Origin: Rhodobacter sp.
GTDB lineage: Bacteria > Pseudomonadota > Alphaproteobacteria > Rhodobacterales > Rhodobacteraceae
Assembly (NCBI GenBank): GCA_027490955.1
Contig: JAIXXB010000006.1
Location: forward strand, 62,001-126,000
DNA length: 64,000 bases
Direction of reading: 5' to 3'
Part shown: piece after piece, positions 18,107 to 25,342 of the stretch
Layout: each line of letters begins with the position of its first letter
How positions within the stretch are numbered: the stretch's first letter is position 1
Program-made: the position numbers and the translations under genes
Notes under the pieces: model-generated
The model's database searches: none
The model's input: only the letters and a program-made list of their open reading frames with translations
What the model was told of the DNA's origin: nothing

Positions 18107-18246
18107 CGGGGTTATGGCACTGCTGGCCTGCGCAGCAGCGCGCTGGCCGCACTTGGCTGCAGATGCCATCGATTTGCAAGACGGGTGCAATAGGCCGAAC
18201 ATAGGGGCCCAACGCGCACCAAAGCCCGCGCAAGCCGCGCTGTGGC

Positions 18247-18867
18247 TTAGCCCATGATGGCGCGCACGTAATCCTCTGTTTCGGTAAAGGGTGGTATGCC
18301 GCCATGTTCTTCCACAGCGCCGGGCCCTGCGTTGTAGGCCGCCAGCGCCAGCCGCCAAGAGCCGAATTTGTCATACATCATGCGCAAATACCGCGCCCCG
18401 CCGCGCAGATTTTCCAGCGGATCGGCAATATCCACGCCCAGCAATTCGGCCGTATCGGGCATCAGTTGCGCCAACCCCGTCGCGCCCTTATGCGATACGG
18501 CGGTGGGGTTCCAGCCAGATTCGCGCTGCACAAGGCGCAGGAACAAATCCTCTGGCACATCATGTGCGCGCGCCGCCTCGCGCGCCACCTCTAGATATTC
18601 GCCGCGATAGCTGCCGCGAAAACTGGGCAAGGGGCCATCCGTGGCCTTGGCCAGCAGCGCATCTGGCCGCAGCCTGTTTGATCCTTCGTATTGTTTGGCC
18701 AAACGCCCATCAAGCAGATCCATTTGCGATTGCAACAGCGAGGCGCGGCTGCGCGATGACCCGCTAAGGTTCAACCCTTCGGCATAGGCGGCCAAGGGCA
18801 TGGTGATCCCCGCGCAGAGCGCAAGCACGCAGATCGATGTTTTACTATGTCTCACGTCATCCCCCAC
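18247..18867 (-). CDS. Lytic transglycosylase, SLT domain
   Basis: Cleaves peptidoglycan glycan strands in the periplasm. The 206-residue protein starts with a signal peptide (hydrophobic ICVLALCAGITMPLAAYA). The SLT fold occupies about residues 95-200: catalytic Glu in RLVQRESGWNPTAVS, then GATGLAQLMPDTA, and the motif LAAYNAGPGAVEEHGG. It ends soon after the domain. It is convergent with kup and divergent from ssb. It resembles small stand-alone transglycosylases; it could serve a secretion system, but no such genes are adjacent. Confidence 0.9.
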   Translation of the reverse strand: MGDDVRHSKTSICVLALCAGITMPLAAYAEGLNLSGSSRSRASLLQSQMDLLDGRLAKQYEGSNRLRPDALLAKATDGPLPSFRGSYRGEYLEVAREAARAHDVPEDLFLRLVQRESGWNPTAVSHKGATGLAQLMPDTAELLGVDIADPLENLRGGARYLRMMYDKFGSWRLALAAYNAGPGAVEEHGGIPPFTETEDYVRAIMG

Positions 18868-19025
18868 ACGCCGCAGCGATTGGCCGCAATATAGGGGATA
18901 TTGCCTGACAATCTAGGGGGCCTACTATATCTTGCGCGCCTTTGGCAAAGATTTGCGCATAAACGGCGGGCGCGGGCGCGCAGATAGGTTGCCGTGCGCG
19001 TCGATGCTGGTTATAGCTTGGGAAC

Positions 19026-19042
19026 GTTTTGTTAACCAAAAC
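19026..19042. promoter_or_regulatory. Inverted repeat upstream of ssb
   Basis: GTTTTG and CAAAAC flank TTAAC at 19026-19042, about 40 bases before the ssb start. No consensus alphaproteobacterial LexA site (GTTC-N7-GTTC) was seen here. Confidence 0.25.
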
Positions 19043-19083
19043 CATGCTAGCTGCGCATATTGATCGGTAACAGGGAGAATCTC

Positions 19084-19602
19084 ATGGCAGGGTCCGTCAA
19101 TAAGGTGATCATCGTCGGCAATCTGGGCCGTGATCCCGAGGTGCGCAGTTTTCAAAACGGCGGCAAGGTGGTGAACCTGAACATCGCCACATCTGAGACG
19201 TGGCGCGATAAGGCCAGTGGTGAGCGTAAAGAGCGCACCGAATGGCACCGCGTGTCGATTTTGAATGAACCCTTGGCCAAGATTGCCGAACAATACCTCA
19301 AGAAGGGCAGCAAGGTTTACATCGAAGGCCAACTGGAAACCCGCAAATGGACAGACCAGTCTGGGGCCGAGAAATACACAACCGAAGTGGTGCTGCGCCC
19401 CTATCGCGGCGAATTGACCCTGCTGGATGGCCGCGAGGGTGGCGGCGGCGGTGCGGGCAGCGTTGGCTATGATGACCGCGGTGGGTATGAGGAGGCTGGC
19501 GCAGGCTATGGGCGCGGTGCCTCTGGCGGTGCTATGGGTGGCGCTGGCGCCATGGGCGGCGGCGGTGGTCGCAGCGATATGGACGATGAAATCCCATTCT
19601 AG
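19084..19602 (+). CDS. ssb: Single-stranded DNA-binding protein
   Basis: Binds single-stranded DNA during replication, repair and recombination. The OB fold covers about residues 1-110 ([42 protein letters not shown]). A glycine-rich flexible linker with Tyr and Arg follows, then the acidic tip DMDDEIPF, which recruits partner proteins. The ATG at 19084 has GGGAGAATCTC upstream and yields 172 residues. An in-frame ATG at 19060 is rejected because the conserved domain starts at MAGS. Confidence 0.97.
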   Translation: MAGSVNKVIIVGNLGRDPEVRSFQNGGKVVNLNIATSETWRDKASGERKERTEWHRVSILNEPLAKIAEQYLKKGSKVYIEGQLETRKWTDQSGAEKYTTEVVLRPYRGELTLLDGREGGGGGAGSVGYDDRGGYEEAGAGYGRGASGGAMGGAGAMGGGGGRSDMDDEIPF

Positions 19603-19790
19603 CTGCACGCAGGCCCATCATATTGCGGGCCGATCGTGTTGGGGTCATGCGCGCTGAGGGTCAAGAGTGTTGGGGCGGCTATCTTTGCCCCAGCATCAAG
19701 ATCACAGCATTTCGCACATAGCCCATTTCAGCCCGTCTAGACGGCAGGCAAATAAAACCCTATATAATCACTCAACAAAAGGGTTTCGCC

Positions 19791-20165
19791 ATGAATATTG
19801 CTGCCGATAGCACAGCCGCGCCCGTTGAAGGCGCCCCACTGATCAAACCATCCACCACCGATCACCCGCTATATGAACAGGTGGTCGAAGCATGCCGCAC
19901 GGTGTTTGACCCCGAAATCCCTGTCAATATCTTTGACCTTGGCCTTGTCTATACCATTGAAATTTCGCCCGAAAACGAAGTTGATATTTTGATGACCCTG
20001 ACGGCACCCGGCTGCCCGGTGGCTGGCGAAATGCCCGGATGGGTGGCCGATGCGGTCGAGCCGCTCGCAGGCGTCAAACATGTCAATGTCGGAATGACCT
20101 TTGATCCGCCTTGGGGAATGGAAATGATGTCTGATGAGGCGCGGCTGGAACTGGGCTTTATGTAA
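19791..20165 (+). CDS. sufT: SufT-like iron-sulfur assembly protein (DUF59/MIP18 family)
   Basis: Small protein of 124 residues that assists iron-sulfur cluster assembly. The family core DPEIPVNIFDLGLVYTIEI is followed by LMTLTAPGCPVAGEMPGW, which holds the single conserved Cys, and ends in FDPPWGMEMMSDEARLELGF. The N-terminal 28 residues are low in conservation. It lies 55 bases before a SufA-type carrier. In related bacteria both genes usually end a suf operon, but here ssb precedes them. A TATAAT stands about 45 bases upstream of the ATG. Confidence 0.87.
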   Translation: MNIAADSTAAPVEGAPLIKPSTTDHPLYEQVVEACRTVFDPEIPVNIFDLGLVYTIEISPENEVDILMTLTAPGCPVAGEMPGWVADAVEPLAGVKHVNVGMTFDPPWGMEMMSDEARLELGFM

Positions 20166-20220
20166 CCCTTGCGCGGCGCGCGCGCAGCCCCTATCTTTGT
20201 GATAACCTTAAAGGATTGTG

Positions 20221-20616
20221 ATGATGTTCGGCCTACCTGGAAAAGCAGCCGTCACCCTAACCCCAACCGCCGCGGCACAAATCGCCAAGCTGATGGCGCA
20301 AAAAGAGGCGGCAGGTTTGCGCATCGGCGTGAAAAAGGGCGGCTGCGCGGGCATGGAATACACGATGGACTATGTCGCCGAAGCGGGCGCTTACGACGAG
20401 GTGGTGGTGCAAGATGGCGCAAAGGTGCTGATCGCGCCTATGGCGCAGATGTTCCTGATTGGCACAGAAATCGATTATGAAATCGATCTTTTGTCCGCAG
20501 GGTTTAAGTTCAAAAATCCCAATGTCGTCGAAAGCTGCGGCTGTGGCGAGTCGATCAAGTTTGACGAAACCATCACGGCCGCCGCAGCCACTGCCGCTGC
20601 GCCAAGCCTGCGCTAG
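20221..20616 (+). CDS. sufA: A-type iron-sulfur carrier (HesB/IscA/SufA family)
   Basis: A 131-residue scaffold/carrier that delivers iron-sulfur clusters to apoproteins. The three conserved cysteines are present: one in KKGGCAGMEY and two in the C-terminal motif SCGCGES. An Ala/Thr-rich tail follows the last motif. Three in-frame starts are adjacent (GTG 20218, ATG 20221, ATG 20224) behind AAAGGA; 20221 has good spacing. Its pairing with sufT supports an Fe-S role. It could equally be named erpA or iscA; the exact paralogue is not resolved. Confidence 0.88.
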   Translation: MMFGLPGKAAVTLTPTAAAQIAKLMAQKEAAGLRIGVKKGGCAGMEYTMDYVAEAGAYDEVVVQDGAKVLIAPMAQMFLIGTEIDYEIDLLSAGFKFKNPNVVESCGCGESIKFDETITAAAATAAAPSLR

Positions 20617-20684
20617 GCGTATTTCAGGGGCTTTTCGCCGCCAGAAACCCTGCTAAATCTGGGGCACAATTCAAGGAGTGCCCC

Positions 20685-21431
20685 ATGCGCCGTAAACTTG
20701 CTGCTGGAAATTGGAAAATGAATGGCCTGCCCGCCGATCTGGCCGAGGTGTCGGCCCTGATGGCGGCCCATGCGGCCCCTGCGATAGACATTTTGATCTG
20801 CCCCCCTGCCACCTTGCTTGCGCCCATGGCCAGCCTGCGCGGCCCCCATGCCCTGCGCCTTGGCGGGCAAGATTGCCATGCGGCCAGCGCGGGCGCGCAT
20901 ACGGGCGACATTTCGGCCCCGATGCTGCGCGCGGCGGGGGCGGATTATGTGATTTTGGGCCATTCCGAACGCCGCGCCGCTTATGGCGAAACCGATGCCG
21001 CCATTGCTGCAAAGGCGATGGCCGCCCATAGCGCGGGCCTGATTGCGGTGATCTGCCTTGGCGAAACTTTGGATCAGCGCGAGGCGGGCCAGACACTGCC
21101 CATCGTGGCCGCCCAACTGGCCGCCTCTGTGGCGCAAAGTGCCACGGCGCAAAACACCGTCATCGCATACGAGCCGATCTGGGCCATCGGCACAGGCCGC
21201 GTGCCGACCTTGGCGCAAATCACCGAAGTGCATGCCAAACTGCGCGCCGATCTGACGCAGCGCTTTGGCGCACAGGGTGCGGGGATGCGCCTGCTCTATG
21301 GCGGTTCCGTCAAGCCCAGCAATGCCGCCGAGATTTTCGCCCTGCCCGATGTCGATGGCGCATTGGTGGGCGGCGCCAGCCTGAAAGCGGCCGATTTTGG
21401 CGCAATTATTTCTGCCCTATCTGCCGCGTAA
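20685..21431 (+). CDS. tpiA: Triosephosphate isomerase
   Basis: Interconverts dihydroxyacetone phosphate and glyceraldehyde 3-phosphate. The 248 residues form the TIM barrel: the substrate-binding N-terminus RRKLAAGNWKMNG supplies the catalytic Lys, ILGHSERR the catalytic His, and AYEPIWAIGTGRVP the catalytic Glu and flexible loop. The phosphate motif LYGGSVKPSNAAE is intact. A ribosome-binding site AAGGAG lies six bases before the ATG. It stands alone between sufA and an exporter gene. Confidence 0.97.
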   Translation: MRRKLAAGNWKMNGLPADLAEVSALMAAHAAPAIDILICPPATLLAPMASLRGPHALRLGGQDCHAASAGAHTGDISAPMLRAAGADYVILGHSERRAAYGETDAAIAAKAMAAHSAGLIAVICLGETLDQREAGQTLPIVAAQLAASVAQSATAQNTVIAYEPIWAIGTGRVPTLAQITEVHAKLRADLTQRFGAQGAGMRLLYGGSVKPSNAAEIFALPDVDGALVGGASLKAADFGAIISALSAA

Positions 21432-21481
21432 TGTCGCAAATCGGCAGGGCGGGCAGACAGCTTTCGCGCTAGAATTTCGAA

Positions 21482-22396
21482 ATGAAAACACCTCAATCTT
21501 CGCTGCTTGCAGCCAATATCATCTGTTCGGCCTCTATGTTGATTTGGGCTGCGGGCCTGCCTGCGGCAGATCATCTGATCCCGCTTTTGCCGCCCGAACA
21601 ATTGACCGCCCTGCGCATGAGCCTGACTGCGGCGGCGCTTGTGCCCTTTTGGGCCGTCGTCGAAGGGCGCGGCGCGCTGCGGGGGGCGGGTTGGCTAAAG
21701 GGTATCGCCGTGGGCAGTTTGATTGGCCTTGGCGCGTGGTTTCTGGTCGTGGGCCAAGCCATTGGCGGGGCGGTCACGGCGGCGGTGATTTCGGCCATGC
21801 TGCCGCTGGTGGGCATGACGATCGAAGTCATCTTTGACGGGCGCAAAATGACCCCTGCCCTGATTTTGGGCATCGCGCTGTCGCTTGCAGGCGGGCTTAT
21901 GGCATTGGATTGGCAGGCGGGGGGGCTGAATTTGGGCTTTGGTGCGGCGATGTGCTTTTGCTCGGTTATTGCATTTACCATCGGCTCGCGCCTGACAGTC
22001 ACCGCCTTTCCCAACCACAGCCCGATTGGCCGTACGGCGATCACGCTGACAGGGGCGGCGATTGCCGCCAGTGTCGTGGCCCTTGGACAAACAGTATTCA
22101 GCGGCACGGCTTCGCCCAATTTGGCCCCATGGGGCGCGGGCGAATGGGGCGCGCTGTTGATCTATTCCATCGGCGCGATGGGCATTTCCCAAGTGCTGTG
22201 GATCATGTCCGTGGGCCGCCTTGGCATTGGGCTTTCGTCTTTGCACATCAATGCTGCGCCCTTTTACGTGATGTTGATTTTGTTCTTGCTGGGCGGCCAG
22301 TGGCTTTGGGGCCAAGCCGCCGCTGCTTGCCTTGTCGCCCTTGGCGTGCTGATTGCCCAAGGGATCATCCCCCTACCCAAACTGGCCCGCGCATGA
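21482..22396 (+). CDS. EamA-family (DMT) transporter
   Basis: Inner-membrane permease of the drug/metabolite transporter superfamily, 304 residues with about ten hydrophobic segments arranged as two EamA repeats. The first is at about residues 10-140, the second at about 150-295. The substrate is not predictable. The stop overlaps the start of a cytochrome P450 gene as ATGA, so the two are translated together. Export of the P450 product or a related metabolite is possible but is inference only. Confidence 0.85.
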   Translation: MKTPQSSLLAANIICSASMLIWAAGLPAADHLIPLLPPEQLTALRMSLTAAALVPFWAVVEGRGALRGAGWLKGIAVGSLIGLGAWFLVVGQAIGGAVTAAVISAMLPLVGMTIEVIFDGRKMTPALILGIALSLAGGLMALDWQAGGLNLGFGAAMCFCSVIAFTIGSRLTVTAFPNHSPIGRTAITLTGAAIAASVVALGQTVFSGTASPNLAPWGAGEWGALLIYSIGAMGISQVLWIMSVGRLGIGLSSLHINAAPFYVMLILFLLGGQWLWGQAAAACLVALGVLIAQGIIPLPKLARA

Positions 22397-23580
22397 AAAC
22401 CCTTCACCAATCTCCGACCGAGCACAGCTTTGTGCAAAACCCCTATCCGTTTTACGAGGTGGCGCGCAGGCAAGGCGCGTTCTTTCATTGGGCCGAATAT
22501 GACCTGCCCTGCACGCCCAATGCCGCCGCCGTCAATGCTATTTTCCGTGACCGCCGTTTTGGCCGCGCAGCCCCGCCCGAATTTGCCCCCAGCATTCCGC
22601 CGCATCTTGCCCCGTTTTACGCATTTGAATCGCGCTCGATGCTGGAATTGGAACCTCCCAGCCACACGCGCCTGCGCGGTCTGGTACTGCGCGCCTTCAC
22701 CTCGCGCCGCATCAACGCGCTGGCCCCCGAAATCACTGCTTTGACGCATGAATTGATCGATGCGCTGCCCCAAGGCGCATTTGATCTGCTGCCGCATTTT
22801 GCCCAAAAACTGCCCGTCATCATCATCGCCCGCCTGCTGGGTGTGCCCGAAGATATGGCCCCTGATCTGCTGCGCTGGTCCAATGCCATGGTGTCGATGT
22901 ATATGGCCAAACGCACCCGCGCCATCGAAGATGCCGCGGTGCAGGCAACCCATGATTTCACCACATTCATGCGCGGTTATGTCGATGCACGGCGCCTTGA
23001 AATCAAGGCGGGTGATCCGCGCGATGATCTGATCACCCATCTGATCGCCGCAGAAGAGGGCGGCGAAAAGCTGACCACGGATGAGCTGATCTCAACCTGC
23101 ATTTTGCTGCTGAACGCGGGGCACGAGGCCACAGTTCACACCATCGGCAATGGGGTCAAGGCCATGCTGGAACATGGCGTACTGGCAGCCAGTGCCGCGC
23201 CCGATGCGCTGACCGAGGAAATCCTGCGCTATGATCCCGCTTTGCATATGTTCACGCGCTGGGTTTACGAAGATGTGGAGGTGATGGGCCAGCGCTTCAA
23301 ACGCGGCGACCAAGTCGGCCTTTTGCTGGCCGCTGCCAACCGCGACCCGCAGGTCTATGAGGCGCCCGCAGCCTTTAACCCCGCCCGCGCCCTGCATCCC
23401 CACGCCAGTTTCGGGGCAGGTCTGCATTTCTGCGTCGGCGCACCACTGGCCCGCCTTGAATTGCAAATCGCCCTGCCGATCCTGTTCCAGCGCCTGCCAA
23501 ACCTGCGCCTGACCGCAGCGCCAGAATACGCCGATGTCTATCACTTTCACGGGCTAAAATCGCTGATGCTAAGCGCCTAA
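22393..23580 (+). CDS. Cytochrome P450
   Basis: Soluble bacterial class I-type P450 of 395 residues. The I-helix oxygen-activation motif is NAGHEATVHT at about residue 240, the K-helix ExxR motif is EEILR at about 275, and the haem loop FGAGLHFCVGAPLA puts the ligand Cys near residue 347. The substrate is unknown. No ferredoxin gene is adjacent; fdxA (55 kb) and fpr (28 kb) are elsewhere in the window. The long open frame extends back to 21910 inside the EamA gene; the ATG at 22393 is chosen because it overlaps that stop as ATGA and is followed by the normal N-terminus QNPYPFYEVAR. Confidence 0.93.
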   Translation: MKTLHQSPTEHSFVQNPYPFYEVARRQGAFFHWAEYDLPCTPNAAAVNAIFRDRRFGRAAPPEFAPSIPPHLAPFYAFESRSMLELEPPSHTRLRGLVLRAFTSRRINALAPEITALTHELIDALPQGAFDLLPHFAQKLPVIIIARLLGVPEDMAPDLLRWSNAMVSMYMAKRTRAIEDAAVQATHDFTTFMRGYVDARRLEIKAGDPRDDLITHLIAAEEGGEKLTTDELISTCILLLNAGHEATVHTIGNGVKAMLEHGVLAASAAPDALTEEILRYDPALHMFTRWVYEDVEVMGQRFKRGDQVGLLLAAANRDPQVYEAPAAFNPARALHPHASFGAGLHFCVGAPLARLELQIALPILFQRLPNLRLTAAPEYADVYHFHGLKSLMLSA

Positions 23581-23587
23581 CAAATCC

Positions 23588-23641
23588 GTGTTTCTTCTTT
23601 TCCCAAATATCCTCGGGGGTTTGGGGGCAGACAGCCCCCAA
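23588..23641. repeat. REP-like intergenic element, copy 1
   Basis: Contains CAAATATCCTCG (23604-23615) followed by a G-rich stretch and a perfect eight-base hairpin TTGGGGGC-agaca-GCCCCCAA (23621-23641). The same 12-base core recurs inverted at 41559-41570 between pyrC and pyrE. It lies between the convergent P450 and Lrp genes and could also end transcription. Confidence 0.5.
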
Positions 23642-23644
23642 CTG

Positions 23645-24106
23645 CTACAGCGGCAAAACAGTCGTCGATTTGATTTCTTCCATGCTCAGCAGTGCCGTAA
23701 CATTGTAAATCCGCACTTCAGAAATCAGCGCCTGATAAAACGTGTCATAGGCGCGGGCATTTTTGACCCGCACCTTCAGGATATAGTCGATATCACCCGC
23801 AAGGCGGTGCGCCTCCAGCACTTCGGGGCGCGCGCGGAGCACCTCTAAAAAGCGGCGCTGCCAATCGGCCTCATGCTCGGATGTGCGGATAAGAACAAAA
23901 AAGCACGCCTCGAGCCCCAGCGCCTCGGCATCCAAAAGCGCGGTTTGCCGCAAAATCACCCCCGTCTCGCGCATCCGCTTGATCCGATTCCACACGGGCG
24001 TCTTCGATGATCCCACAGCGCGGGCAATTTCATCCAAAGATTGCGAAGCATCCTCTTGCAAAACACCAAGGATTTTCCGATCAAGCTCGTCCAACTGGGC
24101 AGCCAT
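23645..24106 (-). CDS. Lrp/AsnC-family transcriptional regulator
   Basis: A 153-residue regulator. The N-terminal helix-turn-helix (LDELDRKILGVLQEDASQSL, then AVGSSKTPVWNRIKRM) is followed by an AsnC ligand-binding domain with the usual pattern LRARPEVLEAHRLAGDIDYILKVRV. The ATG at 24106 is preferred to the in-frame ATG at 24142 because it sits at the family boundary. It is divergent from the sulfite-reduction operon, and a 17-base palindrome lies between the two starts, so it probably controls that operon. The effector is unknown; sulfur metabolites or cysteine are candidates. Confidence 0.9.
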   Translation of the reverse strand: MAAQLDELDRKILGVLQEDASQSLDEIARAVGSSKTPVWNRIKRMRETGVILRQTALLDAEALGLEACFFVLIRTSEHEADWQRRFLEVLRARPEVLEAHRLAGDIDYILKVRVKNARAYDTFYQALISEVRIYNVTALLSMEEIKSTTVLPL

Positions 24107-24196
24107 TCGCGCGCACCTTCTTTTTGCAGAACTACGTTCCATCTGCCCCTAGATTTGGAACGATCTTCCCTATTTGCAAGGGCATATGGCCAAAAC

Positions 24197-24213
24197 ATAG
24201 GAAAATATCCTAT
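24197..24213. promoter_or_regulatory. Perfect 17-base inverted repeat, candidate Lrp operator
   Basis: ATAGGA-aaata-TCCTAT in an AT-rich stretch between the divergent lrp and cobA genes, 36 bases before the cobA start. Its symmetry and position suit an operator; TATATT directly overlaps its right arm and could be a -10 element. Confidence 0.5.
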
Positions 24214-24248
24214 ATTAAGGGCGGAAATCTACCAGCCAAAGGCTAGCA

Positions 24249-25025
24249 ATGCTGACCCTGCCCCATCCATCCGCAGCGCGCGGCCCCTTTGTGACATTTG
24301 TCGGCGCAGGGCCGGGGGCTGCCCAGCACCTCACGCTGGGCGCCTATCAGGCGCTGCAGGCGGCCGATGTCGTCCTCTATGACCGCCTTGTTGGCCCCGA
24401 AGTGCTGGCGCTGATCCCTGCCCATGTTGTGCGCAAGGATATGGGCAAAGAGGGCTTTGGTGCGCAGACAGCGCAAGCAGATATCAACGCAGCCCTAACG
24501 GCCCATGCCAGCGCGGGCGCGCATGTGGTGCGCCTAAAGGGTGGCGATACGGGCATTTTTGGGCGGTTGGACGAAGAAATCGCAGCACTCGAGGCGGCGG
24601 GCATCGCCTATGCCATCCAACCCGGGCTGACTGCGGCCAGCGTGGCCGCCGCCGCGATTGGACAGTCCTTGACCCAGCGCGGGCGCAACGCTGCCCTGCG
24701 CATTGTGACGGGCCATGATATGGCAGGCTTTGCCGCGCAAGATTGGCGCGGGCTGGCGGGGCGCGGCGAAGTGGCCGCGATCTATATGGGCAAGAAATCG
24801 GCCCGCTTTATCCAAGGGCGGCTTTTGATGCATGGCGCGGGGGCCGATACACCCGTCACTTTGGTGGAAAATGTCTCGCGCACAGATCAGCGCGTGATTG
24901 CTTGCACCTTGGCCAATTTTGCGGCATCTGCCGAGGCATTGGCAGGTCCCGCCGTTATTCTGCTGGGCCTCTCGCCCCGCGCCGCCACCCAACATATGTC
25001 CCAATTACAAGAGGCACAGGCATGA
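24249..25025 (+). CDS. cobA: Uroporphyrinogen-III C-methyltransferase
   Basis: Methylates uroporphyrinogen III twice with S-adenosylmethionine to give precorrin-2, the precursor of sirohaem (and cobalamin). The 258 residues show the family opening FVTFVGAGPGAAQHLTLGAY, the VLYDRLVGPEVL motif, VVRLKGGDTGIFGRLDEE and the later GLTAASVAAAA region. It lacks the CysG N-terminal dehydrogenase/chelatase domain. Being first in an operon with sulfite reductase, it presumably supplies that enzyme's sirohaem. Its stop overlaps the next start as ATGA. Confidence 0.94.
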   Translation: MLTLPHPSAARGPFVTFVGAGPGAAQHLTLGAYQALQAADVVLYDRLVGPEVLALIPAHVVRKDMGKEGFGAQTAQADINAALTAHASAGAHVVRLKGGDTGIFGRLDEEIAALEAAGIAYAIQPGLTAASVAAAAIGQSLTQRGRNAALRIVTGHDMAGFAAQDWRGLAGRGEVAAIYMGKKSARFIQGRLLMHGAGADTPVTLVENVSRTDQRVIACTLANFAASAEALAGPAVILLGLSPRAATQHMSQLQEAQA

Positions 25026-25342
25026 GCCGCAGCTTTACCCCCAAAGTCGTTACCGCCAATGATCTGCGCCTTGGCGATGTTGTTTATTTGACCCAATCGG
25101 GCAAATGGTCGCGCCTGCATGGCGAGGCGCATCTGTTCACCGACGAAGACAGCGCGAATGCCGCCCTTGCCAGCGCGGCTGCCCAATCGCTGGTGGTGGT
25201 AGGGGCCTATTTGGCCGATGCCAAAGCCGGCCCGCATGGGCCAGAGCCTGTGCATTTCCGCGAATTGTTCCGCACCCGCGGCCCGTCAAACTATGCCCAT
25301 GGCAAGCAAGCCGACTTGGCCGCAGCGCAAAAGGTGGCGTGA
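25022..25342 (+). CDS. DUF2849 family protein in the sulfite-reduction operon
   Basis: A small 106-residue protein with no membrane segments or signal peptide. Conserved-looking blocks are VVTANDLRLGDVVYLTQSGKW at the N-terminus and VVVGAYLADAKAGPHGPEPV in the second half, ending in RELFRTRGPSNYAHGK. I recognise the DUF2849 family by its fixed position between cobA and the sulfite reductase in alphaproteobacteria. Overlaps on both sides (ATGA upstream, TGATG downstream) indicate tight co-expression. The molecular role is unknown; an accessory role in sulfite reductase function is inference. Confidence 0.82.
   Translation: MSRSFTPKVVTANDLRLGDVVYLTQSGKWSRLHGEAHLFTDEDSANAALASAAAQSLVVVGAYLADAKAGPHGPEPVHFRELFRTRGPSNYAHGKQADLAAAQKVA

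Noticed and set aside
22264..23040. Minus-strand frame opposite the P450
   Set aside because: Antisense shadow of two well-supported genes.
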